In this document: one piece after another, positions 27,200 through 36,643 of the stretch | How positions within the stretch are numbered: position 1 is the stretch's first letter | How the letters are laid out: every line of letters begins with the position of its first letter | DNA from: Bacteriovorax sp. PP10 | Lineage (GTDB): Bacteria > Bdellovibrionota > Bacteriovoracia > Bacteriovoracales > Bacteriovoracaceae | Length of the DNA stretch: 64,000 nt | NCBI RefSeq assembly: GCF_035013165.1 | Contig: NZ_JAYGJQ010000003.1 | Coordinates: 1-64,000 of the forward strand | Direction of reading: 5' to 3' | Program-made: the position numbers and the translations under genes | Notes under the pieces: generated by a model | Databases searched by the model: none | Told to the model about the DNA's origin: nothing | The model's input: only the letters and a program-made list of their open reading frames with translations

Positions 27200-28216
27200 T
27201 TATGACCTCATCTTTGGGTTGAGGAAATAATAAATCACGTCTACTAACACGTTAGTCAAAACGATGATGAAAGAAATAATTAAAACTCCGCCTTGAATGA
27301 CCGGATAGTCACGGGCCGTGATACTGGCCACGATCCACTTACCAATTCCAGGCCAGCTGAAAATGGTTTCAGTTAAAATCGCACCGGTGATAATGGATCC
27401 GAATAAAAGAGCGATGGTTGTCACAATCGGGACAAGGGCATTTCTTAGAGCGTGAATAAAGATCACACGCTTTCGACTCATACCTTTTGCTCTGGCCGTT
27501 CTCATATAATCTTCGTTTAAAACTTCCAGCATGCTCGATCTTGTCATACGTGCGATAACGGCCAGAGGAATAGTCCCCAGGGCAAGCGAAGGCAGGATAA
27601 GATGTTTAAGAGCGCTGATAAAAGGAGCGAACCCTTCGCTTGAAACAACTGCAGGGCGAAGAGTATCGATGATATAAAGACCTGTGAAAGTCGGAATGTC
27701 GTAGATGAAATCAATTCTTCCGGAAACCGGAGTGATTCCAAGTTTTACCGAGAAAACTAAAATAAGAATTAAACCCCACCAGAAAATCGGCATTGAGTAA
27801 CCGATTAAAGATGAGCTCATTAAAAAATAATCAAAGAAGCTGTTTCTTTTAATGGCCGCAAAGATCCCCAATGGGATTCCGATGACGATGGCGAAAAATA
27901 ATCCCACCATACCAAGCTCTACTGTCGCGGGAAAACGCTCAGTGAATTCACTCCAGACAGTGTTGTTTGAAATGATCGAGTTTCCAAGATCTCCTTGAAG
28001 AGTCTTTTTGATATAAACCCAGTATTGTTCTGTAATAGGAAGATCAAGGCCTAGAGATTTCTTCATTTCAAGATAGCGTGCAGGATCAGCACCGCGCTCA
28101 CCAATAAGGTTAAGTACAGGATCTCCCGGGATCATACGAATCATGAAGAAACAAACCAGACTGATCCCGATCATGGTCGGGATCATATCCAATAATTTTT
28201 TTAAGATATATTTCAT
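27200..28216 (-). CDS. dppB: Dipeptide ABC transporter permease DppB
   Basis: 338 residues, the usual length. About six membrane segments, the N-terminal motif FFMIRMIPGDPV common to DppB/OppB, and the EAA loop ARAKGMSRKRVIFIHALRN. Pairs with DppC to form the translocation path. Six bases separate it from dppA. Confidence 0.95.
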   Translation of the reverse strand: MKYILKKLLDMIPTMIGISLVCFFMIRMIPGDPVLNLIGERGADPARYLEMKKSLGLDLPITEQYWVYIKKTLQGDLGNSIISNNTVWSEFTERFPATVELGMVGLFFAIVIGIPLGIFAAIKRNSFFDYFLMSSSLIGYSMPIFWWGLILILVFSVKLGITPVSGRIDFIYDIPTFTGLYIIDTLRPAVVSSEGFAPFISALKHLILPSLALGTIPLAVIARMTRSSMLEVLNEDYMRTARAKGMSRKRVIFIHALRNALVPIVTTIALLFGSIITGAILTETIFSWPGIGKWIVASITARDYPVIQGGVLIISFIIVLTNVLVDVIYYFLNPKMRS

Positions 28217-28222
28217 CGAGCT

Positions 28223-29803
28223 TTATTCAACCACTACATTTGTTAAATAATCTAATCCTAGAGGATCGATCTTATAACCTTTAATATTTTTTGCCATGGC
28301 CTTGAATGCTTTTGAGTGAGCAATGTTTACAACTGGTGCTTCATCATGGATCACTACTTGAGCTTGTTCATAAAGTTTCGTGCGTGTTTTGATATCTGTC
28401 GCTGTTTTTGCGTCCAGGATAAGTTTATTGAACTTGTCATTACACCAACGAGCGTAGTTACTTCCGGCCTTCACAGCTGAGCAGCTAAGGAGAACGTTAA
28501 AGAAGTTATCCGGGTCACCGTTGTCTCCGTTCCACCCAAATTGAATTAGTGAATGAGCACCTGTTTTTGATTTTTCTAAATACGTCGGCCAGTCATAAGA
28601 AATAAGTTTTACTTTGATGCCAATCTTAGCAAGGTCAGCTTGCATAAGTTCACCCATCTTTTTTCCATTTGGGTTATAAGGACGAGCAACTGGAAGAGTC
28701 CACATTTCTGTTTCAAATCCATTAGGGAAGCCAGCTTTCTTTAGAAGCTCTTTTGCTTTTGCAATATTGTAATCGTAGTCAACAATGGCATTGTTATATG
28801 ACCATACAGTTGGGGGGATTAAGTTTTTTGCAATTGTGGCATTTCCCATATAAATTGCAGCAATGTAAGTTTTTTTATCAAGTGCGTGGCTGATAGCTTG
28901 TCTTACTAAAACGTTGTTAAAAGGTTTTTTTGTAACGTTCATAGCAAGAAAACCAATATTAAGACCTGCGTCTGAAATAACGGTTAGCTTTGGATTCTTT
29001 TGCATTTCTGGGATGTCGGCCGGGCTTGGTTCACTTGCAAACTGGCATTCACCAGTTTTTAATTTTTGCGTACGAACGTTTGCATCAGGAGTAATAGCGA
29101 AAATTAATTTATCAACATTTCCTTTTTTCCCCCAATATCCTTTGTGCTCTTCATAACGAATCACACTATCTTTTTGATAAGAGATAAACTGGTAAGCACC
29201 AGTACCAATCGGGAAGTTATCCATATCTGCTTTTTTATTCGCGGCCGTTAGTTTATCCGCGTATTCCTTAGAAAGAATACTCATGAAACTCATGGCCATG
29301 TTTGCTAAAAATGGAGCATCAGGTTGAGCAAGGGTGATCTGAATCTTGTACGGATCTAGAACCTTGATCTCTTTCATAAGAGTACCCATTTCCATACCAT
29401 CAAAGTACTCGTACTTTCCACCACTCACGTTGTGGTAAGGGTGACTTGTTAAACGTTGTCTATCAAATGAAAAAACAACGTCGTCAGCATTAAAATCACG
29501 TGTCGGAGTAAAGTATTTTGTAGTATGAAACTTAACACCTTTTCTTAGTGTAAAAGTGTAGGTTTTTTTATCTTTTGAAATTTCCCATGACGTCGCAAGA
29601 CCTGGAACAATTCTAGTGCCACCGGCCTCAAACTCAACCAAACGATTATAAATGTTTGCTGAGGTAGCCGTAATAGATGTACCATCAGTGACAAGTTGTG
29701 GGTTAAAAGAACTTGGCGAACCTTCTGAACAGTAGACGAAGTTTTTAGCGAATGATGTCTGTGGGAATATTGCCAGTACGGCGAGAAAAAGAATGGTCTT
29801 CAT
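28223..29803 (-). CDS. dppA: Periplasmic dipeptide-binding protein DppA
   Basis: 526 residues, solute-binding family 5, with a signal peptide ending at SFA-K (about 19). The mature start FVYCSEGSPSSFNPQL, the stretch DDVVFSFDR and the C-terminal PVVNIAHSKAFKA closely follow E. coli DppA, so dipeptides (possibly also heme, which DppA carries in some bacteria) are the likely ligands. It is the first gene of the dppABCDF operon. For a proteolytic predator this fits uptake of digested protein (inference). Confidence 0.94.
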   Translation of the reverse strand: MKTILFLAVLAIFPQTSFAKNFVYCSEGSPSSFNPQLVTDGTSITATSANIYNRLVEFEAGGTRIVPGLATSWEISKDKKTYTFTLRKGVKFHTTKYFTPTRDFNADDVVFSFDRQRLTSHPYHNVSGGKYEYFDGMEMGTLMKEIKVLDPYKIQITLAQPDAPFLANMAMSFMSILSKEYADKLTAANKKADMDNFPIGTGAYQFISYQKDSVIRYEEHKGYWGKKGNVDKLIFAITPDANVRTQKLKTGECQFASEPSPADIPEMQKNPKLTVISDAGLNIGFLAMNVTKKPFNNVLVRQAISHALDKKTYIAAIYMGNATIAKNLIPPTVWSYNNAIVDYDYNIAKAKELLKKAGFPNGFETEMWTLPVARPYNPNGKKMGELMQADLAKIGIKVKLISYDWPTYLEKSKTGAHSLIQFGWNGDNGDPDNFFNVLLSCSAVKAGSNYARWCNDKFNKLILDAKTATDIKTRTKLYEQAQVVIHDEAPVVNIAHSKAFKAMAKNIKGYKIDPLGLDYLTNVVVE

Positions 29804-29844
29804 AAACCCTCATTGGTTGACGATGATTAAAAATTATTAGGATA

Positions 29845-29873
29845 ATTGTTTAATAACAAAGGCCTTATGACAA
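29845..29873 (-). promoter_or_regulatory. Possible sigma-70-type promoter for the dpp operon
   Basis: Minus strand TTGTCA (29873-29868), 17 bases, AACAAT (29850-29845), five and four of six to consensus. Start near 29838, leader about 35 bases. Confidence 0.4.
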
Positions 29874-29989
29874 CTTTTTTAGTCAGTTTTTCAGCATCTT
29901 TTTCTACTGTCTGCAAAAATGAGGATCTAATTGGTTAGAAGCATTGGTTTACATTTAGAAAGAGATAACGATGCTAGGATGGCTCATTG

Positions 29990-31441
29990 ATGAATAATAC
30001 AAATCAGCCTAGCCTTGCTAAACGTCTCACGGTTTCGACCATCGCCTTAATTGCGGGAACGTTGATTATTGTGACTGGAATTGTTTATCTTACGATTGTT
30101 TCCTTCGGAAATAAATTTTTAGACAATGAATTGCAGGAAAAATCAAATTTCATTCAGAAAGCTTTTGCTGTTCCTATCTGGACTTACGATCAATATCAAA
30201 TTAATGAAATTGGAAATTCGCTTCTGGGTGACGCCAAGTATACTTATGTGAGTGCCTTAAAAGTTGAAACAACAACGAATGAAACTCTTTTTGAAAAGAC
30301 TCAGGATAAAAAAAGCGATTACTTCCGTACGGCCTCTTTGCCTTTCACTAAAACGAGAGTCATCGACATTTATAAAGATGACAGAAAAATTGGAATGATC
30401 TCCGTTGCGATGACGAATTATGGTTACATCAAGGCCTTCAGAGACCAGTTTATTATTATCATCATTGCGATGACTATTTTAATGATCATCATTTCTAAAC
30501 TGGCCAGTTACTACATTAATAAAACGTTGACTGTGCCACTCACCAAAATTTTGACTCATGTTCATCACATTGAAGAAGAAAATTATACTCAGCATGAGCT
30601 GGCCAATCTCCCCAGGGAGCTGGACTCAATTTCACGGGCCTTAAACCAGGCCGCTTCTGTTATTGAAAAAAGAAATAAAGATATTATGTTTTATACCAAT
30701 GATCTGGAAAAACTGGTTCAACACCGTACGGCTGAGCTCGAAGAACAGATGATGAAGAATTTGAACACTGCCCGTCTGGCCGCTGTTGGTGAAATGGCCG
30801 CTGATGTCGCTCACGAAATTAACAATCCATTAACAGTTATCGATCTTCATGCTGCGAAGTTGAAAAGACTGCAATCTGGTCTTCCTGAAGATGTATCTCA
30901 TTCGATAGATAAAGTTCAGCAGATGGTGAAGAGAATCGGGAAAATCATTAAGGGCTTAAAGTCTCTTTCGCGTGATGGGCATGCTGATCCACTGGTGGCC
31001 TTCTCCATTTCGAGTATGATTGAAGATGTGAAGATGCTGGTTGAGATGAAAGTCAGAAGCCATGATATTAGATTTGATGTTGTGATTCCCGATCCAGGTT
31101 TACAGGCCATTGGACGTGAAGTTCAAATCTCTCAGGTTCTGGTTAACATTATTGGAAATGCTGTTGATGCCGTCACAGGTTTACCGGATAAGTGGATAAG
31201 AGTTGAGGTTAAGGAAAAAGACGATAAAGTTTATTTTTATATAACAGATTGCGGAAAGGGGATTCCTCCTGACTTACAAGAAAAAATCATGCACCCATTT
31301 TTTACGACGAAAGGAGTGAACAAGGGGACGGGGTTGGGTTTAAGTATTTCGAAGAACATTATTGAAGAACACGACGGACATCTTGAGTACAATAAAGAAA
31401 GTCCGAATACGCAGTTTGTTTTTACACTTAAAAAAGCTTAA
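29990..31441 (+). CDS. Membrane sensor histidine kinase
   Basis: About 483 residues. Two membrane helices (about 14-37 and 153-173) enclose a periplasmic sensor of some 115 residues with the motif AVPIWTYDQ; a HAMP-like linker and coiled coil follow, then HisKA with the phospho-accepting H276 in DVAHEINNPLTV and an HATPase domain (NIIGNAVDAV, DCGKGIPPD, GTGLGLSISK). No response regulator is adjacent. ATG at 29990 preferred over the TTG one codon upstream; AGGAT precedes. It stands between the dipeptide and phosphonate-type transporters, whose substrates might relate to its signal (inference). Confidence 0.93.
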   Translation: MNNTNQPSLAKRLTVSTIALIAGTLIIVTGIVYLTIVSFGNKFLDNELQEKSNFIQKAFAVPIWTYDQYQINEIGNSLLGDAKYTYVSALKVETTTNETLFEKTQDKKSDYFRTASLPFTKTRVIDIYKDDRKIGMISVAMTNYGYIKAFRDQFIIIIIAMTILMIIISKLASYYINKTLTVPLTKILTHVHHIEEENYTQHELANLPRELDSISRALNQAASVIEKRNKDIMFYTNDLEKLVQHRTAELEEQMMKNLNTARLAAVGEMAADVAHEINNPLTVIDLHAAKLKRLQSGLPEDVSHSIDKVQQMVKRIGKIIKGLKSLSRDGHADPLVAFSISSMIEDVKMLVEMKVRSHDIRFDVVIPDPGLQAIGREVQISQVLVNIIGNAVDAVTGLPDKWIRVEVKEKDDKVYFYITDCGKGIPPDLQEKIMHPFFTTKGVNKGTGLGLSISKNIIEEHDGHLEYNKESPNTQFVFTLKKA

Positions 31442-31472
31442 AAAAAAGCCTCCGTAATGGAGGCTTTTTTTT
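31441..31472. terminator. Bidirectional terminator between kinase and phnE
   Basis: GCCTCC pairs with GGAGGC around GTAAT; A and T runs flank the stem on both sides. It ends the rightward kinase gene and the leftward phn operon. Confidence 0.88.
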
Positions 31473-31480
31473 ATTTTAAA

Positions 31481-32530
31481 TTATTTCAGTGCTTCTCTTA
31501 ATTTAGATGAGGCCCAGTCCATCGTCCAAACGATAGCTGCAATTAAGATAACCAGCATTCCAACTTCATTCCAACGTGCCTGACCTTGGTATTGCATTAG
31601 AAGGTTACCGATACCACCACCACCAACAAGACCGATGACAGTCGCCATACGTACGTTGATATCCCAACGGTAGATCGTGTACGAAAGGTATGGAAGAACG
31701 ATTTGAGGTACAACCCCGAACCATACGATTTGAATTGGATGAGCTCCAGTTGCCGTAATAGCTTCGATTGGCCCGTCGTCGATTGATTCAATTTGCTCAG
31801 AGTACTGCTTAGTAAGTGAAGCAATTGAGTGGATACAAAGAGCAAGCATACCAGAGAAAGGTCCGATACCAACCCATACTGAGAAGATAATGGCCCAAAC
31901 TAGTGGCTCGATTGAACGAGAGATGTTTAAGAATGCTCTTAAAACGTTATAAATAGTGAAAGCAATTTTGCTTCCATTCATTAAGTTTCTAGCAGCAAAG
32001 AATCCAAGAACGAAAGCGATAGGAATCGCTACAGCCGTTGCAATGAATGCCATGTAGATCGTTTCGATTGCAGCAAATAGACCTTCTTCAAAGATTCCCC
32101 AGTTCGGAGTGAATAGTGCTTTAAAGATTCTCTTTGCTCCTTCAAGTCCACTTTCAGAAAAGAATTCTTTTACTGAAATTTGTGAAGCGTAGAAACCTGT
32201 TACAAAAGTTAGAGCGATTAGAAGGTACCCAAGCCAAGCAAATGGTTGAGAAGCAGGGCTTTCGTTTTCGTCGTACTTAATGAGACCGAATAGTCCGCGT
32301 CCAAGTGAGAACTTTGTGAAAAATAATACGGCAGCAATCGCTAGACCGACATAAAGAGAAAGAAGTGGCTGGTTCCATGAGAACTCAGGATATCTTTCGT
32401 CGATAATGATTTTTTCATAGATAACTTTATAAGCGATAAGCGCCAGGTACGCCCATGAAAGCGTATCTAGTACATAGGCCTTAAAGCCTTGTACGTATTT
32501 GTTTGGTTTTTTATTAGTCAGTTGTTTCAT
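31481..32530 (-). CDS. phnE: Phosphonate-type ABC transporter permease PhnE
   Basis: 349 residues. The C-terminal 230 form a PhnE-type permease with membrane helices and the coupling loop EAITATGAHPIQIVWFGVVP. The N-terminal 120 residues add three more hydrophobic segments (about 15-33, 50-68, 95-113) before the usual start, so it is longer than the common 260-280 residues. Exports nothing; it imports organophosphorus or related oxyanions with PhnC and PhnD. Last gene of phnDCE. Confidence 0.9.
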   Translation of the reverse strand: MKQLTNKKPNKYVQGFKAYVLDTLSWAYLALIAYKVIYEKIIIDERYPEFSWNQPLLSLYVGLAIAAVLFFTKFSLGRGLFGLIKYDENESPASQPFAWLGYLLIALTFVTGFYASQISVKEFFSESGLEGAKRIFKALFTPNWGIFEEGLFAAIETIYMAFIATAVAIPIAFVLGFFAARNLMNGSKIAFTIYNVLRAFLNISRSIEPLVWAIIFSVWVGIGPFSGMLALCIHSIASLTKQYSEQIESIDDGPIEAITATGAHPIQIVWFGVVPQIVLPYLSYTIYRWDINVRMATVIGLVGGGGIGNLLMQYQGQARWNEVGMLVILIAAIVWTMDWASSKLREALK

Positions 32531-32556
32531 TTTTTTATATCTCGAAAATTATTAAA

Positions 32557-33321
32557 TTAGTTAATGGTTACTTCTACTGCGTCTTCACCATAAATAGTCT
32601 TGAACCATTCTTCGTTGATCTCAAGTGGCTTACCATCATAGATAAGTTTTCCAGCTTTAAGAGCAACTACACGGTGAGCGTATTGGCGAACCAGAGAAAG
32701 GAAGTGAAGGTTACAGATAACTGTTACACCTAATTCTTCGTTAACTTTTTTCAGGTACTGCATAACTGAGTGAGACGTAGCTGGATCTAGTGAAGCAACT
32801 GGTTCATCAGCTAGTAAAATTTTAGGGTTTTGCATAAGAGCACGTGCGATCGAAACACGTTGCTGCTGGCCTCCTGAAAGGTTGTCAGCGCGGTTTCTTT
32901 CTTTTCCTTTAAGACCTACGATCTCAATGTACTTTTGTGCCAGGGCCTTTGTTTCTGCAGTATGGATTCCGAAGATTGAAGCTAAGATTCCTGTGCGAGA
33001 AAGATTTCCCGACAGAACATTTTCCATAACTGTTTTTCTAGGAATTAAATTGAAATGCTGGAAGATCATTCCGATTTCAGATCTGATTTTTCTTAGAGCT
33101 TTTCCTTTTAACTTCGTCGTGTCCGTTCCGTGGAAATTGATTTCCCCAGAAGTTGGATCGTGAAGGCGGTTTACACATCTAAGCATTGTCGACTTACCAG
33201 AACCTGATAAACCGATGATCACTAAAAATTCCCCTTGAGGGACGCTAAAAGAAATATTCTTTAAAGCGTGGTGTCCGTTCGGATAAACCTTTTCTAGATT
33301 TTTAATTTCTAACATACGCAT
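32557..33321 (-). CDS. phnC: Phosphonate-type ABC transporter ATP-binding protein PhnC
   Basis: 254 residues. Walker A GLSGSGKST, signature LSGGQQQRVSIARAL, Walker B ILLADEPVASLD and the Q-loop MIFQHFNLIPR are complete. The PhnC group mark is the segment VMENVLSGNLSRTG. Two ATGs (33321, 33315) are possible; GGAA precedes the first. It sits between phnD (32 bases upstream) and phnE (26 bases downstream). Confidence 0.94.
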   Translation of the reverse strand: MRMLEIKNLEKVYPNGHHALKNISFSVPQGEFLVIIGLSGSGKSTMLRCVNRLHDPTSGEINFHGTDTTKLKGKALRKIRSEIGMIFQHFNLIPRKTVMENVLSGNLSRTGILASIFGIHTAETKALAQKYIEIVGLKGKERNRADNLSGGQQQRVSIARALMQNPKILLADEPVASLDPATSHSVMQYLKKVNEELGVTVICNLHFLSLVRQYAHRVVALKAGKLIYDGKPLEINEEWFKTIYGEDAVEVTIN

Positions 33322-33353
33322 CTATTCCTATAAAAAATTAACTAAAAAAATTC

Positions 33354-34259
33354 TTATTTAACAAGCGTTCCAACATCAACACCAACAGCTTTAATAACTG
33401 CTCTCAGAGAGTCGTAGTCCTTGTTTGTAGCAGGAACAACACCGTCGATAGCGTAGATGTTTTTAAATACTGTTTTACCTTCTTCAGTTGCCAGGTATTT
33501 TTTAAGAGCAACGATGATTTTATCAACAGCTGCCGGGTCCATACCTTTTCTGAATACGAATGGATCGTTAGGGATTTTTTCCGTAACTTTTAGAACCTTA
33601 ACTTTTTTCTCAACGTCCGGGAATTGAGTCATAACTCTCTCTCTAGCGTCTTTGATTTTTCCATCGAAAGCGTCAGAGTAGAAAGCAGCTCCAGCATCAA
33701 CCTGACCTTGGTAGATCATAGTGATAACGTTGTCGTGCTTGATAGCAAACATAGTGTTACCTAGTTTTACTTTTTCATCTTTAAAGATTTTTAGAGGGTA
33801 TAGGTAACCTGATGTTGAAGATGAGTCTGTGAAAGCGAATTTCTTTCCAGCTAGGTCTTTAACAGATTTGATTCCTGATTTTTCTGAAACGTAGATTGCT
33901 CCAGCGTAGTAGTCTTTTCCGTGGCGAAGAGCTTTAAGTTTTGCTTCTGCTCCGTATTTTGCGTTGGCCATTAAATAACCAAATGAGTTCATAACAGCAA
34001 CGTCAGCTCTGTTTGATCCGAATGCTTCTACAACGGCAACGTAGTTAGAAGGAATTCCAGACTTGAAGTAAAATCCAGTTTCTTTTTCCATGAATTTTAA
34101 AAAGCTTGTCGAGTTTGTAGCGATTGTGTTGGCATCAACAGAAGGCGTGAAGAAAATTTTAACTGGGTTGTCTCTTGTTCCTAGCTTATCTTCAGCAAAA
34201 GATGTGGCAGATACAGCAACAAGTAATAGGCCTAATAATGGTCTTTTCAGGATTTTCAT
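33354..34259 (-). CDS. phnD: Phosphonate-type periplasmic binding protein PhnD
   Basis: 301 residues with a signal peptide ending at SFA-E (about 23). Mature start LGTRDNPVKIFFTPSVD and the motifs AVMNSFGYL, GKKFAFTDSSSTSGYLYP and GQVDAGAAFYSDAF are typical of PhnD/PtxB/AepX proteins. The ligand could be a phosphonate, phosphite or phosphate ester. No C-P lyase, phosphonatase or PtxD gene lies in the window. Heads the leftward phnDCE operon with GGGAGA before the ATG. Confidence 0.93.
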   Translation of the reverse strand: MKILKRPLLGLLLVAVSATSFAEDKLGTRDNPVKIFFTPSVDANTIATNSTSFLKFMEKETGFYFKSGIPSNYVAVVEAFGSNRADVAVMNSFGYLMANAKYGAEAKLKALRHGKDYYAGAIYVSEKSGIKSVKDLAGKKFAFTDSSSTSGYLYPLKIFKDEKVKLGNTMFAIKHDNVITMIYQGQVDAGAAFYSDAFDGKIKDARERVMTQFPDVEKKVKVLKVTEKIPNDPFVFRKGMDPAAVDKIIVALKKYLATEEGKTVFKNIYAIDGVVPATNKDYDSLRAVIKAVGVDVGTLVK

Positions 34260-34425
34260 AAAATCTCCCTAACAAAGAAATCAACTGTTTATATTAAAAA
34301 ATGATGAGGGCAAGCTAACATAGAATATTAGATTTGGTTAGTCAGGAATTAATTTTGTAGGGCTTTTTTTGAAAAAATGGTATTTTTTATAGGTAGCAAG
34401 TACAGTTGTTTAGGAGATTTCGAGA

Positions 34426-34857
34426 GTGAAAAAGCTAATTTTAGTGTTCGGACTTACTCTTAGTGGATTGTGCAGCGCAGAGGTCGCACTTTATAAAAGT
34501 ACGGATAATACCGGAATCAACAAATTAGAGCGCATAGGGGTGATTGAGCAGTATCTGGCGACGCTTTCCGGGACCCTTCAAAATATTGAGGCTAAAGTCG
34601 ACGCAACGGCCATTAAAGTGAACGCTTTGGAAAAAGTGGTGGCCCAAATTAAAGAGACAGACATTAAAGAGCTTAGGACTAAGCTTGGTGAGAAAAGTGC
34701 TCCTCCAAAAGAGATCGCTCCAGGAGAGTTAGATAAACTAAAAGCAGATTTTACTGCCCTTAAGAACGAAGACATTGAGTCAATCCGCACTCAAATTCAA
34801 GGACTCAATTATTCAGTGCAATCGATTCAAGGCATTTTGCAATCCCAGCTCAAATAG
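34426..34857 (+). CDS. Small exported coiled-coil protein
   Basis: 143 residues. Signal peptide ending at CSA-E (about 18), then an almost wholly helical heptad pattern (VEQYLATLSGTLQNIEAKV, LEKVVAQI, LNYSVQSIQGILQSQL) with one Lys/Pro-rich break near 92-100. GTG start with AGGAG nine bases upstream. Probably an oligomeric periplasmic protein similar in style to YbgF-type or Lpp-like coils; no family recognised. Confidence 0.72.
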   Translation: MKKLILVFGLTLSGLCSAEVALYKSTDNTGINKLERIGVIEQYLATLSGTLQNIEAKVDATAIKVNALEKVVAQIKETDIKELRTKLGEKSAPPKEIAPGELDKLKADFTALKNEDIESIRTQIQGLNYSVQSIQGILQSQLK

Positions 34858-34982
34858 AGATCTTAAGCTTTTAATTGGCCAGAATTGAGAAAGCTTGAAT
34901 ATTCAACCTCTTCATTTAATCACTTGAATCGCCGATAGAATATTGTTGGGAGCATAGTGATTACTAGAGGATAATATCCATT

Positions 34983-35876
34983 ATGGAATTTAGCAGAAAT
35001 GTATTGATCATAGATAATTCTGTTAAGGACAGGGATTTTATCAAGAGCGAAGTCACCTTTGCTTCGAAAAAAATTGTCACATTTACTTTAAGTGGGCGCC
35101 AGAATTTTGCAGAGATCACTGCTCAAAATAAAATGAAATGCATGTACATGAATACCAATATTGGTAAGAAGGATGTCTTTTTTATTTTGAGATTTTTTTC
35201 TATGCTCAAAGAAAAAGACGGAAGTGAAATCACTATTTTTCTAGCTTCAGACGACTACGAAATGCTGGCAGAGATTACAGCAGAATTCCCTCTGGAGAAA
35301 CTCCTTATTCTTCATACACCATTAGATGTCGGGGATTTAGTAAAGAAAATTCAAATTGCCGTTCTTGGCAAAGTTGAGTCATCGGCACACGGAAAAGTTT
35401 CTAAAGATCCACTTAATATTGATTTAGAGTTCGTGAATGTTTTTATTACGGCCACAAAAAAAGTTATGGTTGAGATGGCCGACATTCAGGACTTAAAATC
35501 TTCGAAGCCTAAATTAATGGCGACTCTTAAAGAGCCGTTAGATATTGCAATATCATCTAAAATTTTAATTTCTTCAGCTTATTTTAAAGGAAGTTATTAC
35601 ATCGCTTTTCCTGCGAGTACATTTTTGAATCTTTATGAAAAAGTAGTCATGGAGAAACAAACCGAGATTACCAACGACAATAAAGATTTCGCCAGCGAGC
35701 TTGCCAATATTATTTATGGACAGTGTAAAAAGAAATTCTCAGATGACGGGCTTAATCTGGAAATGGTGATTCCATCCCTTCATATGGGAGAGATAAAGTA
35801 TGACGTGGTCATCTTAATTCCCTTTGAATGTTATTTAGGGAAATTTTATCTGGCCGTTGCTCCAGGCCTTATATAA
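34983..35876 (+). CDS. CheX-domain protein with degenerate receiver domain
   Basis: 297 residues in two domains. Residues 1-128 have the alternating pattern of a response-regulator receiver but lack the acidic pair (only D11) and the phospho-accepting Asp (M56-N57 region), so it is a pseudo-receiver. Residues 145-297 resemble CheX/CheC, phosphatases of CheY-P: the helix with SELANIIYG carries the family's E239 and N242 pair, used to attack CheY-P. It likely tunes chemotactic or related phospho-signalling. A sequence GCCGATAG at 34931-34938 resembles a sigma-28 -10 element. Confidence 0.78.
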   Translation: MEFSRNVLIIDNSVKDRDFIKSEVTFASKKIVTFTLSGRQNFAEITAQNKMKCMYMNTNIGKKDVFFILRFFSMLKEKDGSEITIFLASDDYEMLAEITAEFPLEKLLILHTPLDVGDLVKKIQIAVLGKVESSAHGKVSKDPLNIDLEFVNVFITATKKVMVEMADIQDLKSSKPKLMATLKEPLDIAISSKILISSAYFKGSYYIAFPASTFLNLYEKVVMEKQTEITNDNKDFASELANIIYGQCKKKFSDDGLNLEMVIPSLHMGEIKYDVVILIPFECYLGKFYLAVAPGLI

Positions 35877-35911
35877 GAGGAGACCTCCCTTGCGAGAGGC
35901 CATTTCAAAAA

Positions 35912-36565
35912 TTATTCTAATGGAGCTAATCCGCTTGCAAGAGACAATGACCCTGCTTCACCTGTAGCTTGTACATAGTAAGAAAGGTTAGCGTGGTTAG
36001 CATTTAATTCTAAAACATTTGCTTCAGTTAATAAATCAGATGGATTAACTACCAGCTTTCCATTTACAGTTTTAATTTCTGTATTTAATCTCAGAAATCC
36101 TGAAAATGGAGCAAGGTTGGCCTCTACTTTTTTATAGTTTAGTGGTGCCTTAACTGGAAGTGTGATTGAGTTTATTCCCAGCGATGAGTAAGTCACTTGT
36201 GCTCCAGAAAGAGTTTCCAGAGTCGCAATACATTTTTCAGAAGGTGAAGTTTGAGTCACTGTCGCAACTACCTTTTTAGTGTAGCTCTTAGTGTATCCAT
36301 CTTTTTTAGTAATAAGTGTTAATCTCATTTCGCCAATATCAAATGAAGCTGATGTTTTGCAATTAACGTATCCGTCATCATATACCAATTCTTCTGTTAA
36401 TGAGCTTTCGCTTAGAGTGGTTTTAGGTGCGAACTCAACTATAACATCGTATAGGCCAGCATTATTGTTTCCGTAAACGTTAGTCAGGTCTAGGGTTGTG
36501 CTTCTATCAAAAGCAAATGTAGTGAATGAAGTAACTGCGAGTGTCAGGGCAAGAAGTGATTTCAT
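35912..36565 (-). CDS. Exported beta-rich protein of unknown function
   Basis: 217 residues from the ATG at 36565, which has AGGAG seven bases upstream; an earlier ATG eight codons before would contain that site. Signal peptide ends at TFA-F (about 19). The mature part alternates short strands with Thr/Ser and has two cysteine pairs candidates (NCKTSAS, EKCIATLE), resembling a small periplasmic or extracellular beta-sandwich. No family recognised. Confidence 0.72.
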   Translation of the reverse strand: MKSLLALTLAVTSFTTFAFDRSTTLDLTNVYGNNNAGLYDVIVEFAPKTTLSESSLTEELVYDDGYVNCKTSASFDIGEMRLTLITKKDGYTKSYTKKVVATVTQTSPSEKCIATLETLSGAQVTYSSLGINSITLPVKAPLNYKKVEANLAPFSGFLRLNTEIKTVNGKLVVNPSDLLTEANVLELNANHANLSYYVQATGEAGSLSLASGLAPLE

Positions 36566-36643
36566 GTTGAATCTCCTGTTAGTTTTCATGGTTTATGCCA
36601 TTAAAACAAATCGGACTCAAGTTATGATCATGTCAGGTTTTTC

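Noticed and set aside
29971-29997. Nine-codon open frame before the kinase gene.
   Set aside because: Too short, overlaps the kinase ribosome site.
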